A stretch of 7,766 nt of DNA from Pseudonocardiales bacterium (GTDB lineage: Bacteria; Actinomycetota; Actinomycetes; Mycobacteriales; Jatrophihabitantaceae), in assembly GCA_025465405.1 (NCBI GenBank), contig JAODNL010000646.1:1-7766 (forward strand), in the 5' to 3' direction. The notes under the pieces were generated by a model. It was not told where the DNA came from, did no database searches, and saw only the letters and a list, made by a program, of their open reading frames with translations. Position numbers and translations under genes: made by a program. Shown piece after piece: positions 1 to 6,457 of this stretch. The first letter of the stretch is position 1. Each line of letters begins with the position of its first letter.

Positions 1-1003
1 ATGGCATGCGCAGCGTGAACTCGTCGCCGACCGTCTCGATCCGCAGCAGCTCGCGCGGCTCGCCCGGCGGCGCCGGATCCTCACCCGGCAGCGACCCGTA
101 CAGCTCGTCGGCCACCTCACGCAGCGCGTCCGCACCGACCGGTTCGCCCGCGCGGTAAGGCAGTTCGCGCACCGGCAGACCGGCGAACGATTCGCGGATC
201 CCGGCCAGCTGCGCCTGCTGCGCCCGCGCCCAGCCCTGCCGCCACTCGTCGTCGCCCGCGGGGAACACCCGGTTGGCGATGACCAGGTCGACGGTGTACC
301 CGTACAGCGAGAGTGCGGTGAACGTGCGACGTGCTTCAGCGGCCACGACCGACTCGGGGGTCAGCACCAACCGCACCGAGGTGACGGACGGGTCACCGAG
401 CAACTCGCGTACCGCGGCCAGCTCGTCGTTGAGTCGCAACAGCGCCTCGAAGATGTTGTCGGGCGGGATCACGTCGCCCCGTCCGAGCAACGCGGCGATC
501 GGACGCATGCCGCGGGCGATCCGTCGGTGCGCCGGGAACACCCGCTGCAGGTACCACGCGAGCGCCTCAGGAAGGGCGAGCAGCCGCAGCGTCTCCGCCG
601 TGGGCGCGCAGTCGACGACGAGGGCATCCCAGTCGCCGGCCTGCGCGAGCTCGCGGACCGCGAGCAGCGCGAGCACCTCGTCGACCCCGGGCAACACGGT
701 CAGCTCGTCCGCGGTGATCGGGTCCACGCCGCCGCGGGCCAGCATGTCCACGAGGAAACGCTGCACGTCGCGCCACGCCGCCTCGAAGCGGTTCTGGGTG
801 TCGATCTGCACCGCCCAGAGGCCCGGCGCCACCTCAGCCGGCTCACCGGTCAGCGGCAGATCGAGGGCGTCGGACAGCGAATGCGCGATATCCGTCGACA
901 GCAGCAGCGTCTTCATGCCCCGATCGGCCAGACGCAGTGCGGTGGCCGAGGCGGTGGTCGTCTTGCCGACGCCGCCCTTGCCGGTGAACAGGACTATGCG
1001 CAC
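1..1003 (-). CDS. ArsA/GET3-like P-loop ATPase (Rv2184c-type), C-terminus off the window
   Basis: This soluble, probably cytoplasmic ATPase belongs to the ArsA/GET3 branch of deviant Walker-A NTPases. I translated it by hand: 334 codons stay open from GTG 1003 to the left edge, so the C-terminus is missing. The deviant Walker A GKGGVGKT lies at residues 8-15, a switch I-like STDIAHSLSD at 36-45, and a switch II-like DCAPTAETLRLL at 131-142. The only cysteine in the visible part is C132, so the arsenite-binding cysteines of true ArsA are not seen here. The GTG start lies 10 bases after the stop of the upstream SRPBCC gene, with a GGGG stretch at suitable spacing. An ATG at 1014 gives only six residues before a stop. 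Position and sequence match what I remember of M. tuberculosis Rv2184c. Its substrate is unknown to me. Confidence 0.93.
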   Translation of the reverse strand, partial: MRIVLFTGKGGVGKTTTASATALRLADRGMKTLLLSTDIAHSLSDALDLPLTGEPAEVAPGLWAVQIDTQNRFEAAWRDVQRFLVDMLARGGVDPITADELTVLPGVDEVLALLAVRELAQAGDWDALVVDCAPTAETLRLLALPEALAWYLQRVFPAHRRIARGMRPIAALLGRGDVIPPDNIFEALLRLNDELAAVRELLGDPSVTSVRLVLTPESVVAAEARRTFTALSLYGYTVDLVIANRVFPAGDDEWRQGWARAQQAQLAGIRESFAGLPVRELPYRAGEPVGADALREVADELYGSLPGEDPAPPGEPRELLRIETVGDEFTLRMP

Positions 1004-1013
1004 GCTCGCCCCA

Positions 1014-1457
1014 TCAGACGACCAGCGATTCGACGCGCTTCTTCAGTTCCTTGAGCGCGGTATCCATCACGACCCGCTCCGCCTTGCGCTTCAGCATGCC
1101 CAGCATCGGGATGATCAGGTCGACGGACAGCGTGTAGGTCACCTCTGTCGTGCCCGGATCCACGGCGGACAGGACGTAGGAACCATGCTGGGCCCGCATC
1201 ATCTGGCCCTTGACGAGCGTCCACTCGACCTCGGTGTCGTCGGTCCAGGTGTAGGAGAGCTCGTACTGGTCGCGGACGACGCCCGCGTCGAGCGTGAACG
1301 CGACCCGAATGGCTCGGCCGTCGGGTGCCTCCTCCAGCACCTCGGCGCTCTTCACCGAACCGGTCCATATCGGATAGTTCGCGAAGTCGGCGATGACGGC
1401 CATGATCGCGGCCGGAGGCGCGGCGATCACGATCGACTGGGTCGACTGGTCGGCCAT
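1014..1457 (-). CDS. SRPBCC (START-like) protein, TB16.3/Rv2185c type
   Basis: This 147-residue protein has a START/Bet v1-like fold (polyketide cyclase/dehydrase family), which usually makes a hydrophobic cavity for a lipid or other apolar ligand. No catalytic residue can be assigned. The N-terminus MADQSTQSIVI, the central YELSYTW segment and the C-terminal helix around MLGMLKRKAER all resemble M. tuberculosis TB16.3 as I remember it. That resemblance favours ATG 1457. An in-frame ATG at 1517 would add 20 residues and overlap the upstream gene by 50 bases. The gene starts 10 bases after the stop of another SRPBCC gene and is followed 10 bases later by the ArsA-like ATPase, so the three are probably co-transcribed. 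The ligand and any link to the ATPase are unknown. Confidence 0.93.
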   Translation of the reverse strand: MADQSTQSIVIAAPPAAIMAVIADFANYPIWTGSVKSAEVLEEAPDGRAIRVAFTLDAGVVRDQYELSYTWTDDTEVEWTLVKGQMMRAQHGSYVLSAVDPGTTEVTYTLSVDLIIPMLGMLKRKAERVVMDTALKELKKRVESLVV

Positions 1458-1467
1458 TCCGCAGAGG

Positions 1468-1923
1468 CTACCGGGCGGTCCTGGTATCCGACCGACCGAT
1501 CGGCGCCCTGCCGTCATGGCGGTCCTGGGTCCCCGGAGCCGCCTCGACCCGTCCGATCCGGCCCGGGTCGAGTTGATCGCCGAGCGCCCAGAACGCCCGC
1601 TTCGCCTGCCGCCGGTACGAGTCGGTGGCGCGCGCCTTCCGGCGCGGACTCATCGCCGCGCCATCGGCGAGGTCCAGCCGGAGGAAGTAGTGAGCGACGA
1701 CGCCGTCGTGCGCGGGCTCGAGCCACACCTCCATCGAACCCGCCTCGCCGCGCCGGGTCGAACGCACCGTCCAGCGCACGCCCTTGGGACCCCGCCACTC
1801 GTCCACGACAAGCTCGAGATCCGGCCACCAGCGCCGCCAGTTCGCGGGCTCCGCGACGGCAGCGGCAACCACCGACGGGCGGGCGCAGATCCACGTCGAG
1901 TCCACGACGTCGATGTCCGGCAT
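1468..1923 (-). CDS. Second SRPBCC-family protein (Rv2186c position)
   Basis: This 151-residue protein opens with a first strand (DVVDSTWICARP) and a helix leading to a WRRWWPDLEL segment, the usual start of SRPBCC/START-like domains. Alternating strands (VRWTVRS, SMEVWLEP, VVAHYFLRLDL) and a basic C-terminal helix around SYRRQAKRAFWALGDQL follow. The last 30 or so residues are polar, low in hydrophobics and probably disordered. It is the first gene of a three-gene minus-strand operon and diverges from fadD15 across a 130-base gap. No clear Shine-Dalgarno sequence precedes ATG 1923. The SRPBCC assignment rests on pattern and position rather than a clear motif. In M. tuberculosis the same slot is Rv2186c, a conserved hypothetical. 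The ligand is unknown. Confidence 0.82.
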   Translation of the reverse strand: MPDIDVVDSTWICARPSVVAAAVAEPANWRRWWPDLELVVDEWRGPKGVRWTVRSTRRGEAGSMEVWLEPAHDGVVAHYFLRLDLADGAAMSPRRKARATDSYRRQAKRAFWALGDQLDPGRIGRVEAAPGTQDRHDGRAPIGRSDTRTAR

Positions 1924-2010
1924 GGCTGTGAGGGTCGCACAGCCCGCCGCCGCGGTCGCGTCGGGTGAGACGACGAGCTACGGTTTCTGCCACCACCCCT
2001 CGCGGCCGGT

Positions 2011-2016
2011 TACGCT
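2011..2016 (+). promoter_or_regulatory. Possible -10 element for fadD15
   Basis: TACGCT fits the actinobacterial TANNNT -10 pattern and lies about 38 bases before the proposed GTG start, so transcription would begin close to the palindrome at 2024. No convincing -35 hexamer is seen at 16-18 bases upstream. This is a weak call from pattern alone. Confidence 0.25.
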
Positions 2017-2023
2017 GCCGCCA

Positions 2024-2035
2024 GGCGCTAGCGCC
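2024..2035. promoter_or_regulatory. Perfect 12-bp palindrome upstream of fadD15, candidate operator
   Basis: GGCGCTAGCGCC is identical on both strands and sits 18 bases before the proposed GTG start, just ahead of the AAAGGA ribosome site. Its place downstream of a possible -10 suits a repressor site, for example for a TetR-family regulator of fatty-acid genes. It could also fold in RNA as a 4-bp stem with a CTAG loop. The regulator is not identifiable from this window. Confidence 0.35.
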
Positions 2036-2037
2036 GG

Positions 2038-2056
2038 AAAGGACGACGGACGAGTG
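2038..2056 (+). promoter_or_regulatory. Ribosome binding site and GTG start of fadD15
   Basis: AAAGGA at 2038-2043 lies 10 bases before GTG 2054. That start gives an N-terminus VRELHV, comparable to the MRE start I remember for mycobacterial FadD15. The frame stays open upstream to 1784, but that stretch overlaps the divergent gene and does not look like coding sequence. Confidence 0.6.
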
Positions 2057-3106
2057 CGCGAGCTGCATGTCGCCAGCAACGTCACCACGCTGACCGAGAC
2101 CAACACGGCGGACTTCGTCTTCGCGAACGCGGCCGAACGTCCGCAGCACGTCGCGCTCCGTCGACGCATCGGCGGCACGTGGACGGACGTCACGGCGAAG
2201 ACGTTCGCCGAGGAGGTCACTGCAGTCGCCAAGGGCCTCGTCGCGGCGGGTATCCAGGCCGGCGATCGGGTCGCGGTCATGAGCAAGACCCGCTACGAGT
2301 GGACCCTGGCCGACTTCGCGCTGTTCACGGTGGGCGCCGTCGTCGTCCCGATCTACGAGACGTCCAGTGCCGAGCAGGTGGAATGGATCCTCGCCGACTC
2401 CGGCGCCAAGGCCGCGTTCGTCGAGACCGACGGGCACGCGGAGATCGTCGCCTCGATCCGCCCACGGACGCCTGAGCTCGCCACGGTCTGGCAATTCGAC
2501 GGCGGCGGCATCGAGACGCTGACCTCGACCGGCACCGAGGTCTCCGACGACGAGGTCACCAAACGGCGCGAGTCGGTGGCACTCGACGACCTCGCGTCGA
2601 TCATCTACACGTCCGGCACGACCGGGCGACCAAAGGGCTGCCAGCTCAACCACCGGTCCTTCGTCACCGAGGTCACGGAGCTCGCGATCGGGCTGAAGGA
2701 CTTCTTCAACGAGAGCACGTCGACGCTGCTGTTCCTGCCGATCGCCCACGTCTTCGGTCGCGCGATCGAGATCGGCGCGCTGGCCGCGGGCTGCACCTTG
2801 GGCCACACCCCGGACGTCAAGCACCTGCTCGACGATCTTGCCGGCTTCCAGCCCACGTTCGTGCTGGCCGTCCCGCGCGTGTTCGAGAAGGTTTACAACG
2901 GCGCGAAGCAGAAGGCACACGCGAGCGGCAAGGGCAAGATCTTCGATCGCGCCGAGAGCGTGGCGATCGCGTATTCCGAGGCCACGGCGGGTGACCGCAC
3001 TGCGCCGATCGCGCTGCGCCTGCAGCACGGCGTGTTCGACAAGCTCGTCTACGGAAAGCTGCGGGCTGCGCTCGGCGGGAACTGCGTCGCCGCGGTGTCG
3101 GCGTGA
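2054..3106 (+). CDS. FadD15 N-terminal fragment (adenylation domain up to the break)
   Basis: This frame gives 350 residues. The phosphate-binding loop YTSGTTGRPKG is at residues 185-195. The A4-type segment FLPIAHVFGR, with H232, is present and helps form the acyl pocket in the family. Family-like sequence continues to NCVAAVS at about residues 343-349, then one non-family alanine and a TGA. The fragment lacks the GGAPL and YGLTE motifs and the whole C-terminal lid, so it should not be active alone. Confidence 0.8.
   Translation: MRELHVASNVTTLTETNTADFVFANAAERPQHVALRRRIGGTWTDVTAKTFAEEVTAVAKGLVAAGIQAGDRVAVMSKTRYEWTLADFALFTVGAVVVPIYETSSAEQVEWILADSGAKAAFVETDGHAEIVASIRPRTPELATVWQFDGGGIETLTSTGTEVSDDEVTKRRESVALDDLASIIYTSGTTGRPKGCQLNHRSFVTEVTELAIGLKDFFNESTSTLLFLPIAHVFGRAIEIGALAAGCTLGHTPDVKHLLDDLAGFQPTFVLAVPRVFEKVYNGAKQKAHASGKGKIFDRAESVAIAYSEATAGDRTAPIALRLQHGVFDKLVYGKLRAALGGNCVAAVSA
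3091..3106 (+). other. Frameshift junction in fadD15 with the footprint of a direct-repeat deletion
   Basis: Bases 3091-3101 (CGCGGTGTCGG) read as the end of NCVAAVS in the upstream frame and as the start of RGVGV in the downstream frame. Both readings fit the family at their own site. That is expected if two copies of this short sequence once flanked the missing 49 or so bases and one copy was lost with them. The break also creates a GTGA overlap: GTG 3103-3105 in the downstream frame and TGA 3104-3106 in the upstream frame. Confidence 0.75.
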
Positions 3107-3798
3107 CGATCTACGAGGGCTACGGCCTCACCGAGACCACGGCCGGCATCACCGTGAACCGTCCCGACGCGATCAAGGTCGGCACCGTCGGGCGGCCGGT
3201 GGGCGGTGTGACCGTGCACATCGCCGAGGACGGCGAACTGCTGGCCAAGTCGCCGCTGGTGTTCGCCGGTTACTGGCAGAACGACGCGGCGACCCACGAT
3301 GCGATCGACGCGGACGGCTGGTTCCACACCGGAGACATCGGCGAGATCGACGACGACGGTTTCGTGCGGATCACCGGTCGCAAGAAGGAGCTCATCGTTA
3401 CCGCGGCCGGCAAGAACGTCGCGCCGGCGGTGTTGGAGGACCGCGTCCGCGGGCACTGGCTGATCAGTCAATGCCTCGTCGTCGGCGACCAGCAGCCGTT
3501 CATCGCGGCGCTGATCACGATCGACCCGGAGTCCTTTCCTACCTGGCTGGAGCGCCAGGGCAGGCCGGCCTCCACGACCATCGCCGAGGTCGTCGACGAT
3601 CCCGCGCTGCGCGCCGAGGTACAGGCCGCGATCGACGACGCGAACAAGGCGGTGTCGAAGGCCGAGTCGATTCGCAAGTTCACGGTCCTCGCGCACGACT
3701 GGACCGAGGCCGGCGGCCAGCTCACGCCGTCGATGAAGCTCAAGCGCAATGTCGTGCAGACCGAATGCGCCGCTCAGATCGCGGACCTCTACCGCTGA
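3103..3798 (+). CDS. FadD15 C-terminal fragment (substrate motif and C-terminal lid)
   Basis: Counted from GTG 3103 this is 231 residues, but the family reading begins four codons earlier at 3091. It holds EGYGLTETTAG at residues 5-15 (A5 motif), HTGD at 75-78 with the ribose-binding aspartate D78, the hinge segment TGRKKELI at 91-98, and K212 in TPSMKLKR, which aligns with the catalytic lysine of the C-terminal domain. All these residues are intact, so the break looks recent or artefactual. No ribosome site is seen before GTG 3103. Translation by reinitiation at the GTGA overlap is possible but unproven. Confidence 0.75.
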   Translation: MTIYEGYGLTETTAGITVNRPDAIKVGTVGRPVGGVTVHIAEDGELLAKSPLVFAGYWQNDAATHDAIDADGWFHTGDIGEIDDDGFVRITGRKKELIVTAAGKNVAPAVLEDRVRGHWLISQCLVVGDQQPFIAALITIDPESFPTWLERQGRPASTTIAEVVDDPALRAEVQAAIDDANKAVSKAESIRKFTVLAHDWTEAGGQLTPSMKLKRNVVQTECAAQIADLYR

Positions 3799-3824
3799 TA
3801 TAGGCACGCGTCGCGTATGCCCGG

Positions 3825-3871
3825 CGATCATCATGCGATCGTGCGGCGCCGACCACCCGATCGGATGATCG
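3825..3871. terminator. Bidirectional stem-loop between convergent fadD15 and pimB
   Basis: CGATCATC (3825-3832) pairs with GATGATCG (3864-3871). CGATCG (3836-3841) pairs with CGATCG (3858-3863). Together they make a 14-bp stem with one 3-base bulge and a 16-base loop. It lies in the 101-base gap between two gene ends that face each other, where a shared terminator is expected. No T tract follows on either strand, which is common in actinobacterial terminators. Folding energy was not computed. Confidence 0.5.
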
Positions 3872-3899
3872 ATAGCTGGTCACATCCGCGGCGGGTCGA

Positions 3900-5021
3900 T
3901 CAGGACTGCAGCATGCCGGTCAGTCGCTGGGCGAGCACGTCCCAGGGCCAGTCACGCTCGACCCAGGTGCGGCCCGCGGCGCCCATCCGGGCCCGCAGGC
4001 TGGGGTCGGACAGCAACGCAACCAACCGGTCCACGAGCGCGCCGTCGTCACGGCCGGGTACGACGTAGCCGGTTTCACCATCGCGCACCGCGTCGGGCGC
4101 GCCGCCAGAATCCCCTGCTACGACAGGCAATCCCACGGCGGACGCTTCGAGATAGACGATGCCCAGACCCTCGACGTCCATACCCGCACGCCGGGTGCGA
4201 CAGGGCATCGCGAACACGTCGCCTGCGGCATAATGCGCCGGCAGCTCGGCGTACGGCACGCTCCCGGTCAGCACGACATGCGCGGCGACGCCGGCGCGCC
4301 GCGCCAGCGCGGCCAGCCGCTCCCGATAGCGGCCGGTGCCGACCATCAGGACCGCCGCGTCCGGCACGGCCCGACGTATCGCGGGCAGCGCCCGGATCAG
4401 GGTGTCCTGTCCCTTCCGCGGGACCAGCCGCGAGACGCAGACGATGACCGGACGGCCATCCAGCCCATGCCGGGCGCGGACCGCCGAGCCGTCGACGTCC
4501 GGCCGGAACGTCTCGACGTCCACTCCAGGCGGAAGCTGACGCAGCACGGCACCCGGGCCGAACGCGCCGACGATCCGGCGGCGGGTGTACTCGCCGAGAT
4601 AGGTCACGACGTCGCACGAGCTGCCGATGCGACGCAGCGCCTGCCGCCCCACGGGCAGCCGGGCCCACCCGACCTCGTGACCATGCGTGCTCGCCACGAT
4701 CCGCCGCGCGCCGGCCGCACGCAGCGACCCAGCGAGCAGGCCGAGCGGAGCCGATGCACCGAACCACACGGCGTCGCAGCTGTGCTCGCGAAACGTCCGG
4801 ACGATCCGCGCCCGCGCCGCCGGCGTCGGCACCAGCAGCCCCGTCGGATGACGGACCACCGGAAAGCGCTGCCCGGCGTCGAACTGCCCCGATCCTTCGT
4901 GGTCCGATGCGTATACGACCACCGACCCGGCCGGCTGACGCCTGGCCAGTTCGTGCACGTAGGACTGGATGCCGCCCTGCCGAGGAGGGAAATCGTTCGT
5001 CACTATGAGCGTCTTGCTCAC
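3900..5021 (-). CDS. pimB: PimB', GDP-mannose-dependent phosphatidylinositol monomannoside mannosyltransferase
   Basis: This GT4-family GT-B glycosyltransferase adds the second mannose, from GDP-mannose, to phosphatidylinositol monomannoside at the inner face of the membrane. PIM2 is the base for higher PIMs, lipomannan and lipoarabinomannan. With GTG 5021 it has 373 residues. The N-terminal VTNDFPPRQGGIQSY (7-21) and THGHEVGW (112-119) match mycobacterial PimB' closely. SRLVPRKGQD (197-206) supplies the Arg/Lys pair that binds the nucleotide-sugar phosphates. MDVEGLGIVYLEASA contains the EX7E motif, E284 and E292. The start is set by a GAGGA ribosome site at 5028-5032 (minus strand), six bases upstream, and by the family N-terminus. 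An ATG at 5048 would add nine atypical residues. It lies 79 bases after the metallopeptidase gene and converges on fadD15. A related alpha-mannosyltransferase of other acceptor specificity is the main alternative. Confidence 0.93.
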   Translation of the reverse strand: MSKTLIVTNDFPPRQGGIQSYVHELARRQPAGSVVVYASDHEGSGQFDAGQRFPVVRHPTGLLVPTPAARARIVRTFREHSCDAVWFGASAPLGLLAGSLRAAGARRIVASTHGHEVGWARLPVGRQALRRIGSSCDVVTYLGEYTRRRIVGAFGPGAVLRQLPPGVDVETFRPDVDGSAVRARHGLDGRPVIVCVSRLVPRKGQDTLIRALPAIRRAVPDAAVLMVGTGRYRERLAALARRAGVAAHVVLTGSVPYAELPAHYAAGDVFAMPCRTRRAGMDVEGLGIVYLEASAVGLPVVAGDSGGAPDAVRDGETGYVVPGRDDGALVDRLVALLSDPSLRARMGAAGRTWVERDWPWDVLAQRLTGMLQS

Positions 5022-5100
5022 GCCGCGTCCTCGCTGCGCTGCGGACAACGGCGTGCGGCTCTAAACGCACTGCCCCCATGATCTGCTCGCTGCCGCTCGC
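5022..5100 (-). other. Intergenic gap with short AGCGAGC direct repeats and a small hairpin
   Basis: On the minus strand AGCGAGC occurs twice with GGC between (5085-5101), and a related CGCAGCGAGGAC stretch lies just before the pimB start. The first element supplies the TGA stop of the preceding gene. A 5-bp stem GTGCG/CGCAC (5053-5057 with 5066-5070) with an 8-base loop lies in the middle. No clear promoter is seen, so pimB may be read through from upstream. Confidence 0.4.
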
Positions 5101-6435
5101 TCATGCCAGCTGTGCAGTCAGGTAGGCGCGCCAGCGCGCGGTGAACTCCGTCGTCGACTCGTGCAGCACGCTGTGGAGGGCGGCGTCGACCGCGGTGGCC
5201 TCGCTGCCCTCCGACGCACCGACGAGACGGTACAGCCTGACCAGGCCGTGCTGTCCGGCTCGCGCGGCGATCAGCCGGCACGCCAGCCAGGACTGCTCGT
5301 AGATCTGGGGCAGCCCGGTCGCGACGGATTGGAACGCGCCGTCGGCGGGCAGCCGACCGGGCAGCGTCCCGGCGGCTACCTCGCGCCGCAGCTCACTGGC
5401 CGCCGCGGTGACGGACTGGCCGCTGTCGAGATTGCCGACGTAGTCGGCGAATCCCTCGACGAGCCAGCGCGGCGAGGCCGGTCCGGTGCTCGCCGCGCTC
5501 GCGACGTGGGTGACCTCGTGCTGCACGACGATCCGGCGGCCGACGGGCGTCAGCGTCGCGAGTCCGGCCGGATTCATCAGGATCCGCGCCCCCGAGCTCG
5601 ATCCGGTGCCGGGATTCGGGGCCTCGAACACAGTGGCAGCCGCGATGTCGCTGAGCGCGGCGTCCTGGCCGCCCACCGCGGCCAGCTCCTCCGCCGACGC
5701 CGGCACGATCACAGCGACCTGCCGAGCCCAGCCGGTGCCCCACACCCGGGTGACCGCGGGCACGGCGGCGTCGACAGCGGCGACAAGAGCTGGCAGCCGG
5801 GCCGTGTCCTGCGGATGGGCGAGCACCAGGCCGGAGGTTCCGCGACGCGCGACGATCGGACCGAAGTCCCACACCCCGTGCCAGCTCGCGCCGCCCAGCT
5901 GCGCCATGTCGGCATCACCGGCGAGGTAGACATGCCCGTGCCGCGTGACGAACGTCCACCACAGGTCGTGTGTCGCCGGCATCGGATCCACGCGCTGCAG
6001 CGCATACGCCAGCGAGACGTGCACGATCAGGGTCGGGCCACCGAGGCGTTTGGCGGCCGCGGCAGTCGCGGCCGCGTCGGTCACCGGCGAGCTCACGATG
6101 TAGGACCAGCTCAGCAGCGGTACCTGGCCGAGCGCGCCGATCTCCGCGGCCTGCCGCGCCCGGAAGCCGCCCGCCACGGACCCCGGATCGACGTCGTCGA
6201 GGAACGCTTTGGCCGAGCGCTGCATCACGGCCCGTCCATGCCGGTCCAGGACGGCGCTGACCTGCGCCAGCGTCGGCGCACCTGGTCCCGAGCCGAGCTG
6301 GGTCGATGCCCGAGGACGGTGGGCCGAGCCACCGCAGGCCCCGGCCGCCATCACACCGGCGAGCACGGCTGCACCCAGCAGGCGCGGCCGCAACCGACGG
6401 CGAGACACCGAGCGCGGGGGCGTCACGCCCCTCAT
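5101..6435 (-). CDS. Predicted secreted or lipoprotein gluzincin metallopeptidase (HExxH, peptidase MA-like)
   Basis: This 444-residue protein has a basic N-region with a twin-arginine-like SRRRLR (11-16) and a hydrophobic stretch ending in AAGAC. C34 is a plausible lipidated cysteine, although the lipobox is weak. Residues about 55-200 resemble an NTF2-like domain (AFLDDVDP, FRARQ, LSWSYIV). Residues about 210-444 form a peptidase-like domain with HEVTH at 306-310 and WLVEGFADY at 324-332. H306, H310 and E327 are the likely zinc ligands and E307 the catalytic base, which is the gluzincin arrangement. It begins 22 bases after the NlpC/P60 stop and is followed by pimB, so co-transcription is likely. 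The Rv2189c slot in M. tuberculosis holds a shorter protein, and I cannot say whether the two are homologous. The substrate is unknown. Confidence 0.88.
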   Translation of the reverse strand: MRGVTPPRSVSRRRLRPRLLGAAVLAGVMAAGACGGSAHRPRASTQLGSGPGAPTLAQVSAVLDRHGRAVMQRSAKAFLDDVDPGSVAGGFRARQAAEIGALGQVPLLSWSYIVSSPVTDAAATAAAAKRLGGPTLIVHVSLAYALQRVDPMPATHDLWWTFVTRHGHVYLAGDADMAQLGGASWHGVWDFGPIVARRGTSGLVLAHPQDTARLPALVAAVDAAVPAVTRVWGTGWARQVAVIVPASAEELAAVGGQDAALSDIAAATVFEAPNPGTGSSSGARILMNPAGLATLTPVGRRIVVQHEVTHVASAASTGPASPRWLVEGFADYVGNLDSGQSVTAAASELRREVAAGTLPGRLPADGAFQSVATGLPQIYEQSWLACRLIAARAGQHGLVRLYRLVGASEGSEATAVDAALHSVLHESTTEFTARWRAYLTAQLA

Positions 6436-6457
6436 GATGACCGGATCGCCGGACCGA

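Larger units (their letters stand above)
2054..3798 (+). pseudogene. fadD15: FadD15-type long-chain acyl-CoA ligase, disrupted by internal deletion and frameshift
   Basis: When intact, this AMP-forming enzyme activates long-chain fatty acids with ATP to acyl-AMP and then to acyl-CoA. The N-terminal part reads from GTG 2054 to a TGA at 3104-3106. The C-terminal part continues in another frame and ends at TGA 3796-3798. The order of adenylate-forming motifs is normal on both sides, but about 16 residues around the conserved GGAPL segment are missing between AVS (3092-3100) and the next recognisable residues, RGVGV (from 3091). The total of 1745 bases is one base short of a multiple of three. 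Restoring about 49 bases would give roughly 597 residues, close to the about 600 I remember for M. tuberculosis FadD15. It lies between a divergent SRPBCC operon and convergent pimB, as in mycobacteria. It could be a true pseudogene or an assembly error. Confidence 0.85.

Noticed and set aside
1458..1517. Upstream ATG start for the TB16.3-type gene
   Set aside because: It would overlap the preceding gene by 50 bases and add 20 residues with no family likeness. The MAD start at 1457 matches the family.
273..1931. Long plus-strand open frame of 552 codons
   Set aside because: It is antisense to three recognisable minus-strand proteins and its product is low-complexity, rich in Arg, Ser and Pro. 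Such frames are common in high-GC DNA.
1514..3028. Minus-strand open frame of 504 codons opposite fadD15
   Set aside because: The opposite strand encodes clear acyl-CoA ligase motifs. The antisense product is Arg/Asp/Gly-rich and resembles no family.
3091..3106. Programmed ribosomal frameshift in fadD15
   Set aside because: A frameshift alone cannot explain the loss of about 16 conserved residues, and no slippery heptamer is seen.
3049..3834. Minus-strand open frame of 261 codons opposite the C-terminal half of fadD15
   Set aside because: It is antisense to sequence with conserved A5, A7 and lysine motifs, and its composition is that of a shadow frame.
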